Part shown: positions 5,267 to 10,048 of the stretch, one piece after another
Numbering within the stretch: the first letter of the stretch is position 1
Layout: the number at the start of each line of letters is the position of its first letter
NCBI GenBank assembly: GCA_020633895.1
Contig: JACKCT010000040.1
Coordinates: forward strand, 1-10,048
DNA length: 10,048 nucleotides
From: Deltaproteobacteria bacterium
GTDB taxonomy: Bacteria > Lernaellota > Lernaellaia > JACKCT01
Direction: 5' to 3'
Made by a program: the position numbers and the translations under genes
Notes under the pieces: model-generated
The model's input: the letters and a program-made list of their open reading frames with translations, nothing else
The model's database searches: none
What the model was told of the DNA's origin: nothing

Positions 5267-6904
5267 CTAGCCCAAATACCCCAGCCCCTGCAACCGACGC
5301 ACCACCGCCGACATATCCGTGTCGGAAGAAGGCGAACCGGAAGACGACACGCGGGGCGCGGCGGGCGGACCCGGGACCGGCGGATGTTCAGCCAACGCCT
5401 CCGGACGCAAAATCGCCCGCGCAATCTCGCCGTCCAGATTCGACGGGATCGGCGCGTCGAGCAGATACGAAATCGTCGGCGCGATCTGGGCAATCTCGCT
5501 GTCGGCCGCCTCGCCCTTGGCCGCCCGAGGGCCGAACAGCCCGACCACGCCGTGCATGCGGTGGTTGCCGGTGTGGCCGACGACCACCGGCCCGACCAGC
5601 TCGTCGCTTAAGAATTCGGTCGCGCCGCGCGTGATGTATTGATAGTCGCGAAACGCCACCAGGATATCGGGCACGCGGGCAAGTTCCGCGCCCCAAAACA
5701 ACTCGTCCCGACGCTCGGCCATGCTCACCAGCGCCGCGCCGTCCTCGGGATGTTTCAGCTCGCGCAATTTCGCGACCAGCTCGTCGCACAGCGATTCATA
5801 CTCCGCCCCCGGCTCGACGCACCCCGCCGCCTCGCGCCCGCGAACGTTGATCCACACATGGCCGAACAGCCCGGCGGCAAACGCTCGCGTGCGCGTCCAA
5901 TCCACGGTCGCCCAGGCCTTGTAACGCGGGTCCATCCGCCCGGCGCGGATGTCGTCGTCGCTTTCGGGCAGGGGGGCGGGATCGCCGGGCAGCAGGTCGC
6001 GATGCCACGCGTGCCTGGGGTCGTCGGACGCTTCGGCTTGGGGCGGAACGTAGGCGCGGACCTTCGCCGGATCGAACGCCAAATAGCCTTCCCGCGCCAG
6101 CCAGGCGTTCAGGTACACATCACCCTTGAGATCGCCGAAACCGTGGTCGGAAACCAGCAGCAGGTGATCCTTCGGCCCCAGGCGCGCCAGATAATCGCCC
6201 AGGCATTCGTCGAGTTTTTTCGTGACGCGGAAGATCTCGTCGCCCAATCCGCCGTGCGTGCCGGGCTCGCGGCGGTGGGCGTCCGTCATTTCATGCCAGA
6301 GGGCGTGCTGCACGCGATCCAACGCGACATAGACCGGCATGAACACATCCGGCGATTCCTCGTCGAACAGTCGCAGACACGCCTCGTGCCTGGCGTCGAG
6401 CATGGCATGCACATCGGCGACGAACCGCTCGACCTGTTCATACCAATGCACCATCACGTCGATCACATAGCCGGAAAGCCGCGCGCGAAGCTCCGGGGGA
6501 TGCACCGCGCCGGGGGTGTCCATCGTGGGGGTGTGCATCCCGCCGACGGCGAATCCGTGGATGGGGTCGACGGGAAAACTCAGCGGCACGTTCATCACGC
6601 CCGCGCGCAGACTTTCGGGTAGCGTTTCGAAGACCGTGGGAAAGCGCCGGTCGCGGCTCGTCACCAGATCAATATCGTACGCCCCCGCCCGACGCGCGCC
6701 GAAATCGACGATGCCGTGCCGCCCCGCGTTCACGCCGGTGAGCATGGTCGTCCAGGCCTGGGGGGTCAGGGGGTGCGTCGTGGAGGCGAGGCGGCCGTAG
6801 GCGCCGTGCGTCATGAGCCGTCGCAGATTGGGCAGACGGTCCGCCCAGCCGAACAACAGATCCGGGTCCGCGCCGTCCATGCCGAAGACGATCAGACGGC
6901 CCAC
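5267..6904 (-). CDS. Type I phosphodiesterase/nucleotide pyrophosphatase (alkaline phosphatase superfamily)
   Basis: A 545-residue two-metal hydrolase with the layout of type I phosphodiesterases. Seen are the first metal Asp10 in FGMDGADPD, the probable nucleophile Thr47 in HPLTPQAWTTMLTG, Asp196 and His200 in VALDRVQHALWH, Asp253 and His254 in VSDHGFG, and His448 in GNHRMHGVVGLFG. All expected metal ligands are thus present. A low-complexity Pro/Ala/Ser linker (about 503-530) leads to the terminal VVRRLQGLGYLG, a short tail common in such bacterial enzymes. There is no signal peptide, so it is cytoplasmic unless exported otherwise. The start is GTG at 6904, 3 nt after the TAG of the membrane-protein gene, implying translational coupling and a shared process, perhaps on a nucleotide- or lipid-linked phosphodiester. 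Substrate unknown. Confidence 0.9.
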   Translation of the reverse strand: MGRLIVFGMDGADPDLLFGWADRLPNLRRLMTHGAYGRLASTTHPLTPQAWTTMLTGVNAGRHGIVDFGARRAGAYDIDLVTSRDRRFPTVFETLPESLRAGVMNVPLSFPVDPIHGFAVGGMHTPTMDTPGAVHPPELRARLSGYVIDVMVHWYEQVERFVADVHAMLDARHEACLRLFDEESPDVFMPVYVALDRVQHALWHEMTDAHRREPGTHGGLGDEIFRVTKKLDECLGDYLARLGPKDHLLLVSDHGFGDLKGDVYLNAWLAREGYLAFDPAKVRAYVPPQAEASDDPRHAWHRDLLPGDPAPLPESDDDIRAGRMDPRYKAWATVDWTRTRAFAAGLFGHVWINVRGREAAGCVEPGAEYESLCDELVAKLRELKHPEDGAALVSMAERRDELFWGAELARVPDILVAFRDYQYITRGATEFLSDELVGPVVVGHTGNHRMHGVVGLFGPRAAKGEAADSEIAQIAPTISYLLDAPIPSNLDGEIARAILRPEALAEHPPVPGPPAAPRVSSSGSPSSDTDMSAVVRRLQGLGYLG

Positions 6905-6907
6905 GGT

Positions 6908-8683
6908 CTACGCTCCGTCGTCGCGCCGTCGCATCACCCGGCCCGACAGCAGGGCCAGCGTCGCCAGCACGCCGAGCAAGCTGACGACATCGCCCGCCGT
7001 GTGGATCGGCGCGCGTGTGTAACGGGCGGTGGCGATGTGCTTGCCGGCGGGAACGTCGAACACGACGGTGCCGAATTCGGGATGCGTCTGCGTGGGAATG
7101 GGTTCGCCGTCCATTTCGACGCGCCATCCGGGGAAGTCGAAAACCTGCAGCGCCAGTTTGCCCGGCGTGGAGGCCATGATCAGCGCCTCGTAGTTGTTGT
7201 AGCCCTTCTCCCGGCCGTTGACGCCCATGCTCCCCTCGACGATCTCGAAGGTCCGCGAGGGCGGGCCGGTGGGCTTGGTCTTCACACCCACGGGCAGGAA
7301 GTCGTCGGATGCCGTGCCGGTGATTCCCGCGCGACGCACATTCTCCACGGTCAGAAATTCGTCGAAGGTGACGAACCGGGGATCGGCGGCTTTTGCCTCC
7401 ACCTCGTCGGCCGAGACCTCCACCATCTGGCCGGTACTCAGATCCACCAACAGGAAGTGCGCCTTCGCATAGCCCGAGTACGCGCCGATCGCCACAATGG
7501 TCATCAGCACCGCCGCCGCCTTCATCGGCTTTTCGCCGAATCGCTCCCGCTGTTGCTCGAACAGCACGCCCGCCAGCACCGTCGCGCCGAATGTCGCCGC
7601 CATCAAAAACCGCCAGGGAAACTGCACGAATTTGAGCAGCGGCACGTACTGCCAAAAGGCGTAACTCAGCGGCTGTGTGAAGACAAAGCCGACCAGGAAG
7701 AAGACGAAGAACGGCATGTACTGCCGCCGCCCCTCCAGGTCTTTCCAGCGGGAGAGCGCCATCGCCCCGGCGATCACGATGAGCCAGTGGATGCCGCCCA
7801 GTTGTCGCGACATGCCGCCCGGCCCGCTGCCCGGCGGACCGTAGCCCCAGCGCGGGATGAACAACTCGGCGAAGGGGATGAAGTGTTTTTCGAAGGAGAA
7901 ATAGCCGGTCGTCAGGCTCGCCTCGGACTGCACCGCGCCCTTGAGGCCCAGGGCCGGCAGCCAGAAGAACGCGCTGAGCGCCAGGCCGACGGCCAGCACC
8001 AGCGCGCCGCGCCACCACCACTTGCGCGGATAGACCATGAGAATGAAAAGCACCAACAGGGGCGAATAAATCAGCGCGCTGACGTTGTGGGCGATCCCCA
8101 GCAGGCCGTAGGAGATCGCCGCTCCCGCCAGGCACCGCGCGCACCCTTTTTCGTCCAGGTGGTGGAAGAGAAAGTAGATCACCCAGGGGATCAGCGCGAA
8201 GCCCCATAGCTCCGCCAGCGCGGAACGCACGTAAATCTCGGCAAGGAAATAGGGAGCGAGCACGTACAACGTCGCGGCGGCGAAGGCGGCTTCCGGGCCG
8301 GTGCGGCGTCGGACCAGAAGGAACATGCCGATCGCGGCCACGAGCACGGCGAGGGCGAAGGAGAGCTTGAGGGCGGTACCGCGTAGAAACACGACGTTGA
8401 ACGCCTCGGCGACCAGATAGCCCAGGGGGGCGTACATGGTCGGCAGGGGCGAGCCGTATCCCCAATAGAGATCGGGCCACCACCGGGCGTAGTAATCGCC
8501 GTTTTCCACCGCGCGATGCATCTCGAACAGACGCGCGGCGTCCATGCCGGCCGAATGGCCGTAGACCGGATAGGGCCGGAACGTGGAACCGGTCGCCAGC
8601 ACCGTCAGCGCGACAAGCGCCAACACCGGCCACCACTTCGCGATCAAAGCATTTTTGGATGGGTTCTCGGACACGGCGGACAT
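6908..8683 (-). CDS. Multipass membrane protein, 6-pyruvoyl-tetrahydropterin-synthase-related / YfhO-like (GT-C-type)
   Basis: A 591-residue polytopic inner-membrane protein. The N-terminal part shows one helix (15-33) then a periplasmic-type motif region, GMDAARLFEMHRAVENGDYYARW and GYGSPLPTMYAPLGY (46-89), followed by many hydrophobic helices, YVRSALAELW (151-160) and QFPWRFL (354-360). These are hallmarks of the PTPS-related and YfhO families, whose name is historical and does not imply pterin chemistry; the topology resembles GT-C glycosyltransferases. A soluble domain (about 410-555) with FPGWRVEMDG and VPAGKH precedes a last helix (562-583) and a basic tail. An in-frame TAA directly precedes the ATG at 8683, fixing the upstream limit, yet no Shine-Dalgarno is visible. 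A 10-bp inverted repeat flanks the start. Likely works with the coupled phosphodiesterase on envelope glycans or lipids. Confidence 0.85.
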   Translation of the reverse strand: MSAVSENPSKNALIAKWWPVLALVALTVLATGSTFRPYPVYGHSAGMDAARLFEMHRAVENGDYYARWWPDLYWGYGSPLPTMYAPLGYLVAEAFNVVFLRGTALKLSFALAVLVAAIGMFLLVRRRTGPEAAFAAATLYVLAPYFLAEIYVRSALAELWGFALIPWVIYFLFHHLDEKGCARCLAGAAISYGLLGIAHNVSALIYSPLLVLFILMVYPRKWWWRGALVLAVGLALSAFFWLPALGLKGAVQSEASLTTGYFSFEKHFIPFAELFIPRWGYGPPGSGPGGMSRQLGGIHWLIVIAGAMALSRWKDLEGRRQYMPFFVFFLVGFVFTQPLSYAFWQYVPLLKFVQFPWRFLMAATFGATVLAGVLFEQQRERFGEKPMKAAAVLMTIVAIGAYSGYAKAHFLLVDLSTGQMVEVSADEVEAKAADPRFVTFDEFLTVENVRRAGITGTASDDFLPVGVKTKPTGPPSRTFEIVEGSMGVNGREKGYNNYEALIMASTPGKLALQVFDFPGWRVEMDGEPIPTQTHPEFGTVVFDVPAGKHIATARYTRAPIHTAGDVVSLLGVLATLALLSGRVMRRRDDGA

Positions 8684-8697
8684 TTACGTCCGAGAAC
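8663..8697. promoter_or_regulatory. Perfect 10-bp inverted repeat around a start codon
   Basis: GTTCTCGGAC (8663-8672) and GTCCGAGAAC (8688-8697) are exact reverse complements separated by 15 bp. The ATG of the membrane-protein gene (8683-8681, minus) lies in the loop, and one arm covers its codons 5-7. It could be an operator for the divergent 8683/8772 promoters, or an mRNA hairpin displaying a start codon that lacks a Shine-Dalgarno. Confidence 0.6.
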
Positions 8698-8723
8698 GCG
8701 CGAGGGGTCAAGCGTTTGGGCGA

Positions 8724-8752
8724 TTGGAGATCGGGCGCGGCGGCGATATGAT
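8724..8752 (+). promoter_or_regulatory. Candidate promoter for the SRAP gene
   Basis: TTGGAG (8724-8729), a 17-bp spacer and TATGAT (8747-8752, five of six bases of TATAAT). Transcription would start near 8759-8760, right at the AAGGAGG ribosome site (8760-8766). Spacing is ideal but the -35 is weak. Confidence 0.38.
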
Positions 8753-8771
8753 GCGTCGCAAGGAGGCGCCC

Positions 8772-9491
8772 ATGTGCGCGCGGTACACGAAAAAGAAGGT
8801 CAAGGACGCCTCGGCGCTGCACGATCTGTTTCGGATCATCAAGGAGCACGCCGAATTGTCCGCCTCGCGCTACAACATCGCCCCGACGCAGCAAGCGCCG
8901 GTGGTGCGCGTCGAAGGCGGCGACCTGCGGGCCGACAACTTCCGCTGGGGCTTGGTGCCCGCGTGGGCCAAGTCGCCCAAGGACATGCGCGCGCCGCTCA
9001 TCAACGCCAGGAGCGAGACCGTCGCCGAGAAACCGTCATTCCGTAGCGCGTTCAAGAAGCGGCGGTGCGTCGTCCCGGCGGACGGGTTCTATGAATGGCG
9101 ACAGGACAAAAAGACCAAGCAGCCCTATTACATCCACCTGCCCGAACACCGGCCCTTCGTCTTCGCCGGGCTGTGGGAGCATTGGGAGAGCAAGTCGGAC
9201 ATCGACGGCCCGTCGATCGACTCCTTCGTCATCATCACGACCGACGCCAACAAGAAAATCGCGCCCCTGCACGACCGCATGCCCGTCATCCTGCCTGACG
9301 ACAAAATCGACATGTGGCTCGACCCGAACGTGGAGGACGCCGACGCGCTGCATTCGCTACTGGTGCCGCTGCCCGAAAATATGGTCGACTACTACCCGGT
9401 CAGCACGCGCGTGAATTCGTACAAATTCGACGAGCCGGGGTTGATCGAGCCGGTCACGCCTCTCGGCGAAACGGCATCGTTGTTCTCATGA
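8772..9491 (+). CDS. yedK: SRAP-family protein (YedK/HMCES-type abasic-site shield)
   Basis: A 239-residue SOS-response-associated peptidase (SRAP) domain protein. Members crosslink through Cys2 to abasic sites in single-stranded DNA, protecting them during replication. The start at 8772 is fixed by AAGGAGG (8760-8766) and by the need for Cys directly after Met (MCARYTKK); a longer upstream frame would bury that cysteine. Key residues are Cys2, Asn35 in RYNIAPTQ, Asn78 in INARSET, Glu108 in GFYEW and His167 in LHDRMPVIL, matching the YedK active site. The end carries the family PVSTRVNS and LIEPV motifs. It is transcribed divergently from the membrane-protein gene and overlaps the following lipoprotein gene by 4 nt. 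No clear LexA box was recognised upstream. Confidence 0.95.
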   Translation: MCARYTKKKVKDASALHDLFRIIKEHAELSASRYNIAPTQQAPVVRVEGGDLRADNFRWGLVPAWAKSPKDMRAPLINARSETVAEKPSFRSAFKKRRCVVPADGFYEWRQDKKTKQPYYIHLPEHRPFVFAGLWEHWESKSDIDGPSIDSFVIITTDANKKIAPLHDRMPVILPDDKIDMWLDPNVEDADALHSLLVPLPENMVDYYPVSTRVNSYKFDEPGLIEPVTPLGETASLFS

Positions 9492-10036
9492 AGATACGAG
9501 TATCCCTCATCGCCATTTTGGCCGTATCGGCGTTCGCGGTCGTGAATTGCTCCGATTCGCCGCCGGGCGGCGTCCTCGTCGACTTCGAGCACGACGAAGA
9601 CTTGGACAAGATGCTCTGGCGGTGTCCGGTGTTGTTCGAGTTGACGGAGGGCATCGCGCCGGGAAGCGAGCACGCGCTGCGGGCGAAGTTGCAGCCGGCG
9701 GAGTATCCGGGGGTGGAGTTCGAGGGGCTGCCTCGGGATTGGTCGGGCTACGACGCGCTGGAGTTCACGCTCCAAGCCGACGACGTGGCGGGCGAGACGC
9801 TGCATATCCGCATTGACGATAAGCCGCAGATCGAGGAGTTCGAGAACCGCTACCAGGGCTACCGCAAGATCGCCCCCGGCGTGCAGACCATCCGCATCCC
9901 CCTCGCCGAGATCAAGGAAGGCCCCCGCCACCGGGCGATGAATATGAGCGAGATCTTCCGCGTCATCTTCTACCTGCACGACCAAAAACAGCCGTTCGAG
10001 ATGCGTCTGGATGATGTGCGGTTGGTGCGGGAATAA
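9488..10036 (+). CDS. Putative lipoprotein with galactose-binding/CBM-like beta-sandwich domain
   Basis: A 182-residue exported protein. Residues 1-20 form a signal peptide (MKIRVSLIAILAVSAFAVVN) ending at Cys21, a probable lipidation site, although Asn at -1 of the lipobox is unusual. The mature part begins with VDFEHDEDLDKMLW and has LPRDWSGYDALEF (about 78-90), a GETLHIRIDD strand, GVQTIRIPLAEI and a final MRLDDVRLV. This pattern is typical of CIA30/carbohydrate-binding-like jelly-roll domains, so ligand binding outside the cytoplasm is likely; no catalytic residues are evident. The ATG overlaps the SRAP stop codon as ATGA, indicating translational coupling. A functional link between a DNA-repair protein and a lipoprotein is not obvious. 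The frame ends with TAA 12 nt before the window edge. Confidence 0.8.
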   Translation: MKIRVSLIAILAVSAFAVVNCSDSPPGGVLVDFEHDEDLDKMLWRCPVLFELTEGIAPGSEHALRAKLQPAEYPGVEFEGLPRDWSGYDALEFTLQADDVAGETLHIRIDDKPQIEEFENRYQGYRKIAPGVQTIRIPLAEIKEGPRHRAMNMSEIFRVIFYLHDQKQPFEMRLDDVRLVRE

Positions 10037-10048
10037 GGTCGGACAAAG

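Noticed and set aside
4307-5611. A 434-codon plus-strand open frame opposite dapB
   Set aside because: Antisense to a certain dapB; Arg/His-rich composition typical of shadow frames.
5639-8209. Long plus-strand open frames opposite the phosphodiesterase and membrane-protein genes (327 and 497 codons)
   Set aside because: Antisense shadows of GC-rich codons; His/Arg/Gln-rich with no recognisable domain and no ribosome site.
8684-8720. Promoter for the membrane-protein gene based on TTGACC on minus
   Set aside because: Any -10 at standard spacing would fall on or past the start codon, and none resembles TATAAT.
8583-8771. Upstream extension of the SRAP frame
   Set aside because: The family needs Cys directly after the initiating Met, which only the start at 8772 gives.
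6669-8894. A 741-codon open frame on minus overlapping the membrane-protein and phosphodiesterase genes
   Set aside because: Arg/Gly/Pro-rich translation with no family motifs, in a different frame from two well-supported genes; a GC-bias shadow.

Overview
The window is GC-rich bacterial chromosomal DNA with tightly packed genes, third-position GC bias, mostly Shine-Dalgarno starts and an exported lipoprotein, which suggests a free-living Gram-negative organism. A deltaproteobacterial-type or planctomycete-like lineage is possible, but no gene here fixes the taxonomy. I see no transposase, integrase, tRNA, rRNA, CRISPR array or phage gene. The content is housekeeping metabolism plus envelope genes, and the unusual material is mostly between the genes.

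Layout. Bases 1-371 (minus) hold the start of an acetolactate synthase large subunit gene (ilvB). It is preceded by an apparently complete transcription attenuator: a 19-residue leader peptide rich in Ile, Leu and Val (472-531), mutually exclusive hairpins, and an intrinsic terminator (395-429). Divergent to it is a class II aldolase (662-1324, plus), followed by a small three-helix membrane protein (1552-1860, plus) whose ribosome site lies inside a strong hairpin. Then comes a long minus-strand block: PTPS-related membrane protein (8683-6908), type I phosphodiesterase (6904-5267), dapB (5137-4325), a fumarylacetoacetate-hydrolase-family enzyme (4174-3380), a carbon-nitrogen hydrolase lacking the usual catalytic lysine (3200-2343), and a second small three-helix membrane protein (2335-2012). 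Divergent from the block, at the right end, are an SRAP (YedK/HMCES-type) protein (8772-9491) and an overlapping lipoprotein gene (9488-10036).

The most notable signal is a dispersed element of about 105 bp present three times (1334-1438, 3265-3368, 4208-4315). Each copy has terminal inverted repeats enclosing three internal hairpins. Stem sequences differ between copies while pairing is kept, which argues that the fold is under selection. Every copy begins 9-11 nt after a stop codon. Other regulatory-looking structures are the inverted motif pair between the convergent genes (1905-1988), a 10-bp perfect inverted repeat around the start codon of the PTPS-related protein (8663-8697), and the hairpin over the ribosome site at 1503-1548.

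How the genes work together: ilvB and dapB belong to branched-chain amino acid and lysine/peptidoglycan precursor synthesis. The membrane protein and phosphodiesterase are separated by 3 nt and probably act together on an envelope or glycan substrate. The carbon-nitrogen hydrolase and the following membrane protein are 7 nt apart and probably co-translated. The SRAP and lipoprotein genes overlap by 4 nt.
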